Notes under the pieces: generated by a model
Told to the model about the DNA's origin: nothing
The model's input: only the letters and a program-made list of their open reading frames with translations
The model's database searches: none
Program-made: the position numbers and the translations under genes
Assembly: GCF_002259795.1 (NCBI RefSeq)
Contig: NZ_MWXA01000007.1
Span: 91,887-155,886, forward strand
Direction: 5' to 3'
DNA from: Bifidobacterium aquikefiri
GTDB taxonomy: Bacteria; Actinomycetota; Actinomycetes; Actinomycetales; Bifidobacteriaceae
DNA length: 64,000 bases
Part shown: positions 44,481 through 53,956 of the stretch, in pieces
How the letters are laid out: the number at the start of each line of letters is the position of its first letter
Numbering within the stretch: the first letter of the stretch is position 1

Positions 44481-45299
44481 CTATTCCAAATGCCACGAGA
44501 TTCTGTGCAAGTCCGATGGTCCGTACTGCCGTATCGCCGCACGGTGAGCAGCTGAGCCATATCCCTTGTTGCGTTCCCAATGGAATGGCTGATATTCGGG
44601 ATGCGTCTGCGATAGCTGTGTCATCAAGGCATCACGTCTGACTTTGGCGAGCACTGAAGCGGCCGCTACCGTGGCACACGATGCATCAGCCCGTATCTTG
44701 GTGAATACCGTGGGAATGATGGAAACATCAGGCGTGTCGAAGGCATGCAGAGCTTTGGTGATGTAGTCGAAGGGACCATCGAGAATCACAGCCACGGTGG
44801 TCTGGCGAGGCAAGGTAGAGAATGGTTGCGAGACTTGATTGGCCGGGGCCAAATGAGCAGTCTGATTCTCCTGAACGATCTCGGTCGCATTCTGCTCGTG
44901 ACGCATTGCCTGCACGTCACAGGAATCTTCAATTGCAGAAATTGCCCTGAGCGCAGCCAGCCCCAACGCATGGGAAATGCCCGACTGATCGATTTCGTGG
45001 TTGCTTGCCGAACCCACCGACCACGCATCCGACCATGTCTGCAAGGGATCTATCAGCGATTCCCTACGATGTGGAGTCAGCATCTTGGAATCCGCCAAGC
45101 CCGTGGGAACGTTGTGATCCTGCACCGAATGCGATCTCAAGGCAGCAGCGCCAACCATCACAGGACCGGCAAGCGAGCCGCGACCTACCTCGTCAAGGCC
45201 GATGATCAGGTCAAATCCCTGTGCAATGATTGCCTGCTCCATCTTCAAGGTTGGAACGGCGTGAATCGTTGTCTGTATGGTGGAATCCTTCAGCGACAT
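44481..45299 (-). CDS. rnhB: Ribonuclease HII
   Basis: Removes ribonucleotides from DNA-RNA hybrids. The 272-residue product has the catalytic DEVGRGSLAGPVMVGA motif, then LADSKMLTPHRRE and KIRADASCATVAAASVLAKV. A 40-residue low-conservation insertion lies in the middle. The start at 45297-45299 (MSLKDSTIQTT) lies seven bases after the lepB stop; a longer frame overlaps lepB without support. Confidence 0.93.
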   Translation of the reverse strand: MSLKDSTIQTTIHAVPTLKMEQAIIAQGFDLIIGLDEVGRGSLAGPVMVGAAALRSHSVQDHNVPTGLADSKMLTPHRRESLIDPLQTWSDAWSVGSASNHEIDQSGISHALGLAALRAISAIEDSCDVQAMRHEQNATEIVQENQTAHLAPANQVSQPFSTLPRQTTVAVILDGPFDYITKALHAFDTPDVSIIPTVFTKIRADASCATVAAASVLAKVRRDALMTQLSQTHPEYQPFHWERNKGYGSAAHRAAIRQYGPSDLHRISWHLE

Positions 45300-45306
45300 T
45301 GAATCT

Positions 45307-46059
45307 TCATTCCGTGGTCGAATCCGCATTGGGAACCGAGGCAAACACGTTCTTGTGATTGCTCAACACCGACCATCGCGATATTGGCCAATAGACCACC
45401 ATACCAACCCCGACAACATCAGATTCAGGAACAAGACCATTATCGCCATCATTTGCATGATATCGGGAATCAGCGGAATTCGAACGGTTATCACCAAGAA
45501 CGAAGACGTGCCCAGCGGCGACCTTGACATTGAATGCCATGGAACTCGGATCAACGCCCGGCCGAATGTAATCCTTCTCGTCTATGGCGACACCGTTAAT
45601 CGTTATTGGCCAGCCCGGACCCTTACACGCCACGGTGTCACCCGGCAGACCTATCAGACGTTTGATCAGATATTCACTATTTTGATAGGAAGTGGAAGAA
45701 CTCTCGGCGCTCAGCCAGTGCGCGGGATCCTTGAAGACTATGACATCGCCTCGTGCAAGACCAGGATGCTTCGGCGCGATTTTCGAGGTGATGACGCGAT
45801 CACCAATCTGAATGGTATCCATCATTGAAGCTGACGGAATTGAATAGAATCCAAAGAAAAAGAGCCTGATGACCAACACGATGGCAAAAGGAAGAACAAC
45901 CAGCGTGAACAGATTTTTCATGCTGAACAATGATTCAGTCTCAGGCACCTGCGGCGGTGCCTTATGGCGAGCCGTTTGACCACGACGCACATATGCGGCT
46001 GGGTCAACGCCTCTGTCTGCAACGGCGATCACATACTCATCGTCATCTGAATCGTGCAC
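45307..46059 (-). CDS. lepB: Signal peptidase I
   Basis: Cleaves signal peptides of exported proteins. The 250-residue product has a cytoplasmic N-terminus, a membrane segment (FTLVVLPFAIVLVIRLFFFG), the catalytic Ser in FYSIPSASMMDT (about residue 78), the Lys in YLIKRLIGLPGD (about residue 134), and FVLGDNRSNSADSR. It sits between rplS and rnhB, a common actinobacterial order. Confidence 0.96.
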   Translation of the reverse strand: MHDSDDDEYVIAVADRGVDPAAYVRRGQTARHKAPPQVPETESLFSMKNLFTLVVLPFAIVLVIRLFFFGFYSIPSASMMDTIQIGDRVITSKIAPKHPGLARGDVIVFKDPAHWLSAESSSTSYQNSEYLIKRLIGLPGDTVACKGPGWPITINGVAIDEKDYIRPGVDPSSMAFNVKVAAGHVFVLGDNRSNSADSRYHANDGDNGLVPESDVVGVGMVVYWPISRWSVLSNHKNVFASVPNADSTTE

Positions 46060-46170
46060 GGCTTGCTACTTCGCTTTCTTGAGGTGACACAGTCCTGAGG
46101 CAACACAGCGCGCTGCGAATCCAACGCGGCAGTCTTGACGCAATTCACGACTATAATCGCAGTTTAGTCC

Positions 46171-46207
46171 AAAATAAATGACCCGGAGTCATGGGACTTC
46201 GGGTCAT
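46171..46207 (-). terminator. Terminator after rplS
   Basis: On the minus strand ATGACCCG and CGGGTCAT form a perfect 8-bp stem followed by TTATTTT, between the rplS stop and the lepB start. Confidence 0.75.
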
Positions 46208-46254
46208 GCTGATGCCTGGTGATGCTGCCTTATGCTGCAAAGAACATTACTAGG

Positions 46255-46632
46255 TCACTTCGTTTCGGAAGTTGCGGCCTTGTTATCCTTCCGCTCAACG
46301 ATACGAGCTGCCTTGCCGCGAAGATCACGAAGGTAGTACAGCTTTGCACGACGGACACGACCCTTGCGCAGGAGCTTCACCGAAGCAATCTGTGGGGAGT
46401 GCAGTGGGAAGCGGCGTTCGATTCCAACGCCAAAGCTCACCTTGCGGACCACGAAAGTCTCACGCAGACCGGCACCGGAGCGAGCAATCACCACGCCGGT
46501 GAAAGCCTGGATACGGGTGTTGTTGCCCTCTGTGATATTCACATTGACTTCAACGGTATCCCCAGAGCGAAAATCTGGAATTGACTCTTCTGACTTGAGC
46601 TGTTTGGCCTCAAAGTCTTGAATAGCATTCAT
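46255..46632 (-). CDS. rplS: 50S ribosomal protein L19
   Basis: Large-subunit protein at the 30S interface. The 125-residue product has [19 protein letters not shown] and the conserved [20 protein letters not shown] block, with a short charged C-terminal tail. Monocistronic: a terminator follows it and the pgi terminator precedes it. Confidence 0.97.
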   Translation of the reverse strand: MNAIQDFEAKQLKSEESIPDFRSGDTVEVNVNITEGNNTRIQAFTGVVIARSGAGLRETFVVRKVSFGVGIERRFPLHSPQIASVKLLRKGRVRRAKLYYLRDLRGKAARIVERKDNKAATSETK

Positions 46633-46791
46633 GCTGTTCCTCCATCACTGCCGTACATCAGTGCATGATAAGGGGTTTGCACGCGTTGATTTGCGTACCT
46701 CAAACCCAATCATTTCCTGCAAGTTTGCCCACAGGAGAGTGCCGATCCGCCACGATGCGAAGCTCATCGCCTCGCATGGCTGGACCTCTTG

Positions 46792-46817
46792 AAAACGGGG
46801 TCTATACGGCAACCCCG
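46792..46817 (-). terminator. Terminator of pgi
   Basis: On the minus strand CGGGGT and ACCCCG form a 6-bp stem followed by TTTTC, about 70 bases after the pgi stop. Confidence 0.6.
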
Positions 46818-46887
46818 ATTTCGGCATATCAAGTTAGCATCTTAACCCATTCTCACGACCTGACGCAACAATGGGCCAAGACAGTGA

Positions 46888-48582
46888 CTACTCGCGGTGT
46901 GCGCGGTAGAAGTTGATCAGCGACTGGGTGGACTGATCCTGCTGCGCAAGAGCTTCGTCATCGCTCGAGATGGCTGGCGTGATCTGCTTTGCGAGAACCT
47001 TGCCAAGCTCGACTCCCCACTGGTCATAGGAGTCCAGACCCCACACGGTGCCCTCAACGAAGGTGATGTGCTCATAGAGAGCAATCAGCTCACCAAGTGC
47101 GAAAGGTGTCAGTGCATCGCCAAGGATTGACGTTGTTGGACGGTTTCCGGTAAATACGCGTGCCGGAACGATTGCTTCTGGCGTTCCTTCTTCGCGGACT
47201 TCATCAGCGGTCTTGCCGAATGCGAGCGCCTTGGTCTGTGCGAAGTAGTTGGCGAGGAAGAGCTCGTGAACATCCTGGTCGCCATCCTTGACAGGATTCG
47301 GCGTGTTGGCAAAGGCGATGAAGTCAGCCGGGATAAGGCGTGTGCCTTGATGAATCAGCTGATAGAAGGCGTGCTGGCCGTTTGTTCCTGGCTCACCCCA
47401 ATAGATCTCTCCGGTCTGTGTGGTTACCGGAGTGCCATCCCAGCGCACGGACTTGCCGTTTGATTCCATCGTCAGCTGCTGCAGATACGCAGGGAAACGG
47501 TTCAGGTATTGGTCATATGGCAGAACGGCATGCGAATGGGCGCCGAAGAAGTTCACATACCAGACGTTGATGAGACCAAGCAACGCGACGACATTCTGCT
47601 CGATTGGTGTGTTGGCAAAGTATTCATCGATTTCATGGAACCCATGGAGGAACTCTTCGAAACGCGCTGGTCCAAAGACCACAGCCAAGGATGTGCCGAC
47701 TGCCGAGTCCACGGAATAACGGCCGCCAACCCAGTTCCAGAAACCAAAGGAATTCTGTGGATCGATGCCAAAGGCCGCAACCTTATCAAGAGCGGTCGAA
47801 ACTGCAACGAAGTGACGCTCAATGGCATCCTTGCTCTGCTCTTGCGAACCATCAATTGCGCCCTGTGCCTGAAGCTCTTCGAGCAGCCAGGCCTTTGCCT
47901 CACGAGCGTTGGTCAGCGTTTCGAGAGTTGAGAATGTCTTGGAGACAATGATGAAGAGCGTGGTCTCAGGGTTCAAGCCCTTGGTCTTTTCAGCAAGATC
48001 GTTTGGATCAATGTTGGAAATGTAACGAGCTGAGATGCCTGCATCCGCATATGGCTTCAATGCCTGATATGCCATGTTGGGGCCAAGATCCGAACCGCCG
48101 ATACCGATATTGACAACGGTTTCAATCTTCTTGCCGCTGACGCCCTTCCACTCGCCCGAGCGAACCTTGTCGGCGAACGCATAGATGCGATCGAGTGTCT
48201 CACGAACGTCCTTGACGGTGTCCTGACCGTCGACGATGTATTTGCCCTCGTCTTCGACTGGACGGCGAAGCGCGGTGTGAAGCACAGCACGATCTTCGGT
48301 GTTATTGATATGGACACCGCTATACATTGCCTTGAGACGCTCTTCCAAGTTCACGCTCTTGGCGAGATTTGCAAGCAATGGCAGCGTTTCAGGCTTGATC
48401 AGGTTCTTGGAAAGATCAAAGTGCAAGTCACCGGCATCGAAGCTGAGCTTTGCTGTACGCTGTGAATCTTCGTTGAACCAAGTACGCAGATCGATGCCTT
48501 CGTGCTGCAGATCTTCAAAGTGCTTCTGCAGATCCTTCCATGCTTGGGTAGCTGTGGCATCAATTGGGGGGTTAATTGCCAT
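46888..48582 (-). CDS. pgi: Glucose-6-phosphate isomerase
   Basis: Interconverts glucose 6-phosphate and fructose 6-phosphate, feeding the bifid shunt. The 564-residue product has [48 protein letters not shown] and the C-terminal [16 protein letters not shown]. The start at 48580-48582 ([13 protein letters not shown]) has AAAGGAA upstream; the 36-codon open extension has no support. A LacI-like site lies about 40 bases upstream. Confidence 0.97.
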   Translation of the reverse strand: MAINPPIDATATQAWKDLQKHFEDLQHEGIDLRTWFNEDSQRTAKLSFDAGDLHFDLSKNLIKPETLPLLANLAKSVNLEERLKAMYSGVHINNTEDRAVLHTALRRPVEDEGKYIVDGQDTVKDVRETLDRIYAFADKVRSGEWKGVSGKKIETVVNIGIGGSDLGPNMAYQALKPYADAGISARYISNIDPNDLAEKTKGLNPETTLFIIVSKTFSTLETLTNAREAKAWLLEELQAQGAIDGSQEQSKDAIERHFVAVSTALDKVAAFGIDPQNSFGFWNWVGGRYSVDSAVGTSLAVVFGPARFEEFLHGFHEIDEYFANTPIEQNVVALLGLINVWYVNFFGAHSHAVLPYDQYLNRFPAYLQQLTMESNGKSVRWDGTPVTTQTGEIYWGEPGTNGQHAFYQLIHQGTRLIPADFIAFANTPNPVKDGDQDVHELFLANYFAQTKALAFGKTADEVREEGTPEAIVPARVFTGNRPTTSILGDALTPFALGELIALYEHITFVEGTVWGLDSYDQWGVELGKVLAKQITPAISSDDEALAQQDQSTQSLINFYRAHRE

Positions 48583-48618
48583 GATTCGATTCCTTTCATC
48601 AACTTCATTGTCAAGCGA

Positions 48619-48632
48619 TACAAACGTTTGCA
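48619..48632. promoter_or_regulatory. LacI-family-like operator upstream of pgi
   Basis: TACAAACGTTTGCA is a 13-of-14 palindrome with a central CG, 37-50 bases before the pgi ATG. It closely matches TGCAAACGCTTGCA in the araA terminator loop and differs from the araB operator. Confidence 0.5.
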
Positions 48633-48755
48633 TTTCAGGTTTGCCTCGAATTCCGTTGTTCACATTACTTACAAAAGTGGACATTATCAAACAAGTTCTT
48701 GCATTCTGCAGTGTCGGAATCAGATTGCCGCCATGTTTTTCAACAACTTCATATT

Positions 48756-48863
48756 CATTGTGAACTCTTCAAAGTATAGATACTTCAAATTGGCGAAATT
48801 ACACTAATCAACGGCCTGATTGTGCCCTAAAAACGCCATTGATACTTTGAAGAGTTCACAATG
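48756..48863. repeat. Intergenic inverted repeat with 22-bp perfect arms (family I-like)
   Basis: The arm at 48756-48777 (starts CATTGTGAACTC) is perfectly inverted at 48842-48863 around 64 bases, whose ends (ATTGGCG, CGCCATT) extend the pairing imperfectly. The GTGAACTCTTCAAAGTATA part resembles the family I arm consensus. It lies between the manC stop and pgi. Confidence 0.7.
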
Positions 48864-48909
48864 AGCACTGCTTCTGGGAAATTCAGTGTGTTGAGACGTG
48901 TTCCGTCTG

Positions 48910-50034
48910 CTAGAGGATGTCATGGTGACCCGATTTCGCCAAGTAGGCCACCATGTCCTTGACTTCTTGGCTGCGAGCGCGCGGTGCAACAAGCAGTGCG
49001 TCCGGTGTATCAATGACGATAAGGTCATCGACGCCAAGCAGGGCAATGGTTCTTCCAGACTGTGGGGCAACGACGTCTCCTGCGGAATCGAGATATACCA
49101 GATTATCGGAGTCCCCAAGTACCTTGATATTCTGCCGGTTTGAGCTCGGCAGCAGCGCGGCGACTGAATTGAAATCGCCTACATCGTCCCATCCGAATCC
49201 CCCGGGGATCACAGCGACCCCGCTTTTTGCCGCAACCGGTTCGGCTACGGAATAGTCAAAGGCGATTTTCTCGATTCCGTTCCACCAACGCCCCATGGCC
49301 TGAGCGCGCTGTTCCTCTCCCTGATCCCAAGCTTGAGCAATCGCTTGAATGGCTTTATATATATCAGGCTTCGTCTGGCGCAGGTTATCGAGCAAGACAT
49401 CCGCACGCATGATAAAGATGCCGGCATTCCAGCGATACTCCCCCGTTTCCAGGTATCCCTGCGCCGTTTGTGCATCTGGTTTCTCAACGAAGGATTCAAC
49501 CAGATGGGCGGATGGCGCGTCAGGAATCTCCGACGCCAATGATCTGCCTTCGTGGATGTAGCCGAATGCCGTGGAAGGCCGTGATGCCGCAATGCCTATT
49601 GTCGTGATATATCCCGCACGAGCGGTGACGACTGCCTGACGTACCGATTCTGCGAATGCAGTGTTGTTGCGGATAACATGATCTGCCGCAAATGAACCGA
49701 CCACTGAACGCTCTCCGAAGCGGCGTGCAACCACTGCAGCGGCCAAGGCAATGGCAGCCGTGGAGTCTCTGGGAGAAGGCTCGGGAAATATTGCAGACAG
49801 ATCCAGCTGTGGAAGTTGTTCGCATATAGGCTTGACATGCTGCTCTCCCGTGGAGACATATATATGGTCAGCTCCGCATAGCGGTACCAGGCGGTTGTAG
49901 GTTGATTGCATGAGCGTCTGACCTGATCCAACCAGATCATACAGGAATTTGGGCTTGGCCTTACGGCTTAACGGCCACAACCGCGTGCCGACTCCACCAG
50001 CTGGAATGATTGCATGAAAGTCCTCAAGTGTCAT
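48910..50034 (-). CDS. manC: Mannose-1-phosphate guanylyltransferase
   Basis: Makes GDP-mannose. The 374-residue product has the nucleotidyltransferase start FHAIIPAGGVGTRLWPLSRK, then SPRDSTAAIALAAAVV, SFVEKPDAQTAQGYL and NAGIFIMRADVLLDNL, GGFGWDDVGDFNSVAALL. It lacks the C-terminal isomerase domain of bifunctional ManC/AlgA proteins. It stands alone, with no glycan cluster nearby. Confidence 0.93.
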   Translation of the reverse strand: MTLEDFHAIIPAGGVGTRLWPLSRKAKPKFLYDLVGSGQTLMQSTYNRLVPLCGADHIYVSTGEQHVKPICEQLPQLDLSAIFPEPSPRDSTAAIALAAAVVARRFGERSVVGSFAADHVIRNNTAFAESVRQAVVTARAGYITTIGIAASRPSTAFGYIHEGRSLASEIPDAPSAHLVESFVEKPDAQTAQGYLETGEYRWNAGIFIMRADVLLDNLRQTKPDIYKAIQAIAQAWDQGEEQRAQAMGRWWNGIEKIAFDYSVAEPVAAKSGVAVIPGGFGWDDVGDFNSVAALLPSSNRQNIKVLGDSDNLVYLDSAGDVVAPQSGRTIALLGVDDLIVIDTPDALLVAPRARSQEVKDMVAYLAKSGHHDIL

Positions 50035-50263
50035 GCTTTCATTCTCTCGCAGGTGTTGTACACGCTTGAAACTCGCGACGCCACAGCCCAGGACTGGACA
50101 AATCTCAAGTTTTCAGTACAATTTTAGGACTGTGCCGAAGTTTATGCTGAGGCATATGATTTGTGCCGAGGCAAGGTCTGGGCAATACGAGGTTTTCAAG
50201 AAACCAGCTTTTCATAAGCTGAAAACATTGAGAAGCGTGTGTTGCAGAAGATTTTGGCGACTT

Positions 50264-50339
50264 GCCACTTTAGCTCAGTTGGTAGAGCGGCTCACTCGTA
50301 ATGAGCAGGTCGACAGTTCGATTCTGTCAAGTGGCTCCA
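50264..50339 (+). tRNA. tRNA-Thr (anticodon CGT)
   Basis: A complete 76-base cloverleaf: acceptor GCCACTT with AAGTGGC, D-arm GCTC/GAGC, anticodon stem GCTCA/TGAGC around CTCGTAA, T-arm GACAG-TTCGATT-CTGTC. CCA is encoded. Confidence 0.96.
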
Positions 50340-50451
50340 TGCACACATTGCACCACATCCGAAGTATGCTGGGCAAGGTGCATTTCAGATGTAGCATGGT
50401 TCGAATTCAACGTTCAATCCGTCAATTCCCATCATGCCTTATCTGGCACAA

Positions 50452-50532
50452 GCGCGAGTGGCGTAATGGTAGCCGCGCAGGATTTAGGTTCCTGTGTCTT
50501 CGGACGTGTGGGTTCAAGTCCCATCTCGCGCA
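50452..50532 (+). tRNA. tRNA-Leu (anticodon TAG)
   Basis: Acceptor GCGCGAG with CTCGCGC, anticodon stem CAGGA/TCCTG around TTTAGGT, a long variable arm (GTCTTCGGAC) as in class II tRNAs, and a T-arm with GTGGG-TTCAAGT-CCCAT. CCA is not encoded. It lies directly upstream of the defence island. Confidence 0.95.
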
Positions 50533-50635
50533 CGATAAAGGTCTTATTCGAACCCGTCTTATCGAAGTTTTCGGCGGACGGGTTTGGGCTTCCGGAGCGG
50601 CTGTGATGTCGTTTCTTCAAAATACTTGTCAAACG

Positions 50636-50644
50636 TGCGATAAT
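50636..50644 (+). promoter_or_regulatory. Extended -10 element upstream of hsdM
   Basis: TGCGATAAT fits an extended -10 (TG, one base, then GATAAT), 105 bases before the hsdM ATG. No clear -35 is present, as is usual for this class. Confidence 0.35.
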
Positions 50645-50748
50645 ACCTACAGATTGCAGCGCTCAACTTGCTTGGCGGCGATAGCAATAACCGCAGTCAG
50701 CTAGGTCTTAATGATGTGATGCAACTATTGCAGGGAGAAGAATTCTAA

Positions 50749-52317
50749 ATGTCACCAACCACCAAAGAAGGTCAACGCGCGGAGTTGCATAAGACGATCT
50801 GGCGAATTGCCAATGATCTTCGTGGTGCAGTGGATGGTTGGGACTTTAAGACGTATGTGCTGGGGCTACTGTTCTACCGATTCATTAGTGAGAATCTGAT
50901 CGCGTATCTGAACAAGGGCGAGCACGCTGCGGGTAATCCTGATTTCGACTACGCTGCGATATCGGATGATGAGGCGGAGTTGGGCCGTAAGGATACGGTT
51001 CAGGAGAAGGGTTTCTATATCCTGCCCTCTGAATTGTTTGCAAAAGTGCGAGAACGAGCGTCCAGTGATATGAATCTGAATGAGACGTTGGAGCGGACGT
51101 TCAAGAACATTGAAGCCTCGGCGGTTGGAGCAGGCAGTGAGGATGATCTCAAAGGCCTTTTCGACGATCTGGATGTGAACAGCAACAAGCTCGGACCAAC
51201 AGTCGCCAAGCGCAACGAAAAACTGGTCAGACTGCTGAACGCCGTGGGCGATCTGAAACTCAGCGATGTTGGCGACACAGTGATCGACACCTTCGGCGAC
51301 GCCTATGAGTTTCTGATGACCATGTACGCATCGCAGGCGGGCAAGTCGGGCGGTGAGTTCTTCACCCCTCAGGAGGTCTCAGAGCTCTTGGCCAGGATTA
51401 CCGTAGTCGGCAAGACACAGGTAAACAAAGTGTATGACCCCGCCTGCGGTTCAGGTTCGCTCTTGCTGAAGTACGCGAAAGTGCTCGGCAAGGATGGCGT
51501 GAGGCAAGGCTATTTCGGCCAGGAGATCAACCTAACCACTTACAACCTGGCCCGCATCAACATGTTCCTGCACGACATCAACTATGAGAAGTTCGACATC
51601 GCCCACGGGGACACGCTCCTCGATCCTAAGCATTGGGATGAGGAACCGTTCGAGGCGATCGTGTCAAACCCTCCGTACTCGATCCACTGGGAGGGAAAGG
51701 ACAACCCACTGCTGATCAATGATGAACGCTTCGCGCCCGCGGGCGTGCTAGCACCCAAGTCGAAGGCCGACCTGGCATTCACCATGCATATCCTCTCCTG
51801 GTTGGCAGTCAACGGCACGGCAGCAATCGTTGAATTCCCCGGCGTGCTCTACCGTGGAGGCGCAGAGCGCAAGATCCGAAAATACCTGGTCGACAACAAT
51901 TACATCGATACCGTAATCCAGCTGCCGCCAAACCTGTTCTTCGGCACCACCATCGCCACCTGCATCATCGTGCTCAAGAAGTCAAAGAAAGACAACTCGA
52001 TCCTGTTCATCGACGCATCCGACCAATTCGAACATTCAGGCAACAAGAACAAGCTCAACGATGAAAACCGCCAGCACATTCTCGACTGGTTCACGAAACG
52101 AAAGGACACGGATTACCGGGTCAAACTAGTATCCAGCGAGCAAATAGGCCAAAACGAATACAACATCGCCGTCTCCAGCTACGTGCAGCAGAAAGACACC
52201 CGCGAGAAAATCGATATTCACAAGTTGAACCAACAGATTGCTGGCATTGTTGAACGTGAGCAGCAGCTTAGAACACAGATCGATGCCATCGTTGCCGATC
52301 TGGAGGGGAAATCATGA
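50749..52317 (+). CDS. hsdM: Type I restriction-modification system, DNA methyltransferase subunit
   Basis: Adenine-N6 methyltransferase subunit. The 522-residue product has an N-terminal helical domain (TIWRIANDLRGAVDGWDFKT), the S-adenosylmethionine motif VYDPACGSGSLLLKYAK (about 230) and catalytic NPPYS (about 307), then FPGVLYRGGAERKIRKYLVD. The N-terminal YVLGLLFYRFISENL is typical of the EcoR124-like subgroup. GGGAGAAG precedes the ATG. The next gene overlaps its stop by four bases. Confidence 0.96.
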   Translation: MSPTTKEGQRAELHKTIWRIANDLRGAVDGWDFKTYVLGLLFYRFISENLIAYLNKGEHAAGNPDFDYAAISDDEAELGRKDTVQEKGFYILPSELFAKVRERASSDMNLNETLERTFKNIEASAVGAGSEDDLKGLFDDLDVNSNKLGPTVAKRNEKLVRLLNAVGDLKLSDVGDTVIDTFGDAYEFLMTMYASQAGKSGGEFFTPQEVSELLARITVVGKTQVNKVYDPACGSGSLLLKYAKVLGKDGVRQGYFGQEINLTTYNLARINMFLHDINYEKFDIAHGDTLLDPKHWDEEPFEAIVSNPPYSIHWEGKDNPLLINDERFAPAGVLAPKSKADLAFTMHILSWLAVNGTAAIVEFPGVLYRGGAERKIRKYLVDNNYIDTVIQLPPNLFFGTTIATCIIVLKKSKKDNSILFIDASDQFEHSGNKNKLNDENRQHILDWFTKRKDTDYRVKLVSSEQIGQNEYNIAVSSYVQQKDTREKIDIHKLNQQIAGIVEREQQLRTQIDAIVADLEGKS

Positions 52318-52796
52318 ATTCCAGCGTGGGCCAAATCCGTCAGCGTACTCGAATCGCATTACCTACCGACGATATGTACCTATTCCGTCTCGGTGTGGCG
52401 CTTTACGGATTTGCATCTATCAACAGTTTCGTGTGTGAAGTGATTACTTACTTGAACCCCAAAGCAAATCGAATCGAACTTCAAGGCTTAACATCCGGAG
52501 CCGTGCTCGGAAGGTTCCGGTCGGCAATCAAGCAGTGGAGCGCTACAGACAAAGTGAAAACGGTTGGCGTGAAAGTTGCAACGGATTTTGAACGACTAAA
52601 CACGGAGCGTAGCGACTTTGTTCACGCTTACCCGATCACATCTCCATCAGGTGAACAGATCTTGCATCGTCGCGTTGACGAAAAAAACAAGTACTTCGAA
52701 GTAACTACATCTTTTCTTGATGATTTTATCTCGCGACTTGAGAACGTGAGCGATGGTCTCTATGCGATTAGAAGTATTGTGAGGCCCAATATATGA
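52314..52796 (+). CDS. Small HEPN-like protein of unknown function, between hsdM and hsdS
   Basis: Not a known Hsd subunit. The 160-residue product looks all-helical, and residues 98-104 (ERSDFVH) fit the R-x4-H motif of HEPN-fold proteins, many of which are ribonucleases or toxins in defence and abortive-infection loci. It overlaps hsdM (ATGA) and hsdS (ATGA), so it is translationally coupled to both, and the coding pattern suggests an intact gene. A structural or regulatory partner of the Hsd complex is an alternative. Function unproven. Confidence 0.75.
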   Translation: MNSSVGQIRQRTRIALPTDDMYLFRLGVALYGFASINSFVCEVITYLNPKANRIELQGLTSGAVLGRFRSAIKQWSATDKVKTVGVKVATDFERLNTERSDFVHAYPITSPSGEQILHRRVDEKNKYFEVTTSFLDDFISRLENVSDGLYAIRSIVRPNI

Positions 52797-53956
52797 GCCG
52801 CATCGAGGAATTATTGAAGGAGTTTTGCCCCGACGGAGTCGAATACAAGACTCTCGGAGATGTTGCAGAACTCGCTAGGGGTAATGGAATGCCCAAGGCA
52901 GATCTAACTGATATTGGTGTTGGCGCAATTCATTATGGACAGATTTATACTCACTATGGCACTTGGGCCAACTCAACGATATCATTTGTGAACCAAGAAA
53001 AGGCATCGAGACTAGTGAAGGTCAACCCCGGTGATCTTATTGTTACAAACACAAGTGAAAACATTGAAGATGTATGTAAAACCGTTGCCTGGCTCGGTTC
53101 TAGCCGAATTGTTACTGGCGGTCATGCAACTGTAATTAGACATCACATGAATCCAAAATATCTTTCCTACTGGTTTCAATCACCTGAATTCTTCAATCAG
53201 AAAAAACGGTTTGCAACAGGCACAAAGGTTATTGACGTTTCCGCAAAACAACTAGCAAAAATTCGCGTTCCGGTTCCTCCGCTGCCTGTACAGGAGGAGA
53301 TTGTTCGGATTTTGGATTCGTTCACCTCGCTGGAGGCGGAGCTGGAGGCGGAGCTGGAGGCAAGGAAGAAACAGTATGAGTATTACCGCGCTGAATTATT
53401 AAGCAATTACGAAGATACTGTGATGCGATTGGGTGACGTATTTGATATGGGAGCAGGTACACATATTTCTGCTTCCGTAATTTCTGATACTCCTAATGAG
53501 ACTCAGTGTTATCCATGTTTCGGAGGAAATGGAATTCGCGGTTACGTTGATAAATTTACACATAACAATGACGCAGTGTTTATTGGTCGACAAGGTGCGT
53601 TGTGTGGCAACGTTCACCGAACTAGTGGGAAGTTTTATGCTACTGAACATGCAGTAGTTGTTACGCCCAAAATAAAGGTTGATATGGCTTGGGCTTTTCA
53701 CAAACTTACGCAGATGGATTTGAATCAGTTCAAAACTAAATCTGCTCAGCCAGGTCTCGCGGTAGTACGTATTAAAGAACTCACTTTCACTCTCCCTCCC
53801 CTTTCCGAACAGCACCGTATCGTTTCTATACTCGATAAGTTCGATTCTCTGGTCAATGACCTCTCGTCTGGCCTACCGGCTGAGATTGCTGCTCGTCGTA
53901 AGCAGTATGAATATTATCGGGATAGGTTGCTCACGTTTAAGGAGTTGACCGTATGA
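52793..53956 (+). CDS. hsdS: Type I restriction-modification system, specificity subunit
   Basis: Recognises a bipartite DNA site. The 387-residue product has two target-recognition domains, each ending in a conserved region with a coiled spacer: LPVQEEIVRILDSFTSLEAE...RKKQYEYYRAELL, and LSEQHRIVSILDKFDSLVND...RRKQYEYYRDRLL. In the first spacer three 12-bp DNA repeats encode LEAE-LEAE-LEAR, as in EcoR124-type subunits where repeat number sets the distance between half-sites. Overlaps hsdR by four bases. Confidence 0.94.
   Translation: MSRIEELLKEFCPDGVEYKTLGDVAELARGNGMPKADLTDIGVGAIHYGQIYTHYGTWANSTISFVNQEKASRLVKVNPGDLIVTNTSENIEDVCKTVAWLGSSRIVTGGHATVIRHHMNPKYLSYWFQSPEFFNQKKRFATGTKVIDVSAKQLAKIRVPVPPLPVQEEIVRILDSFTSLEAELEAELEARKKQYEYYRAELLSNYEDTVMRLGDVFDMGAGTHISASVISDTPNETQCYPCFGGNGIRGYVDKFTHNNDAVFIGRQGALCGNVHRTSGKFYATEHAVVVTPKIKVDMAWAFHKLTQMDLNQFKTKSAQPGLAVVRIKELTFTLPPLSEQHRIVSILDKFDSLVNDLSSGLPAEIAARRKQYEYYRDRLLTFKELTV
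53330..53365 (+). repeat. 12-bp in-frame repeats in the hsdS central spacer
   Basis: CTGGAGGCGGAG twice and CTGGAGGCAAGG once. Slippage would add or remove four residues between the two recognition domains. Confidence 0.85.

Noticed and set aside
52793..53956. Invertible hsdS locus (phase variation by recombinase)
   Set aside because: No second hsdS fragment, inverted repeats or recombinase gene is present nearby; only slippage of the 12-bp repeats is supported.
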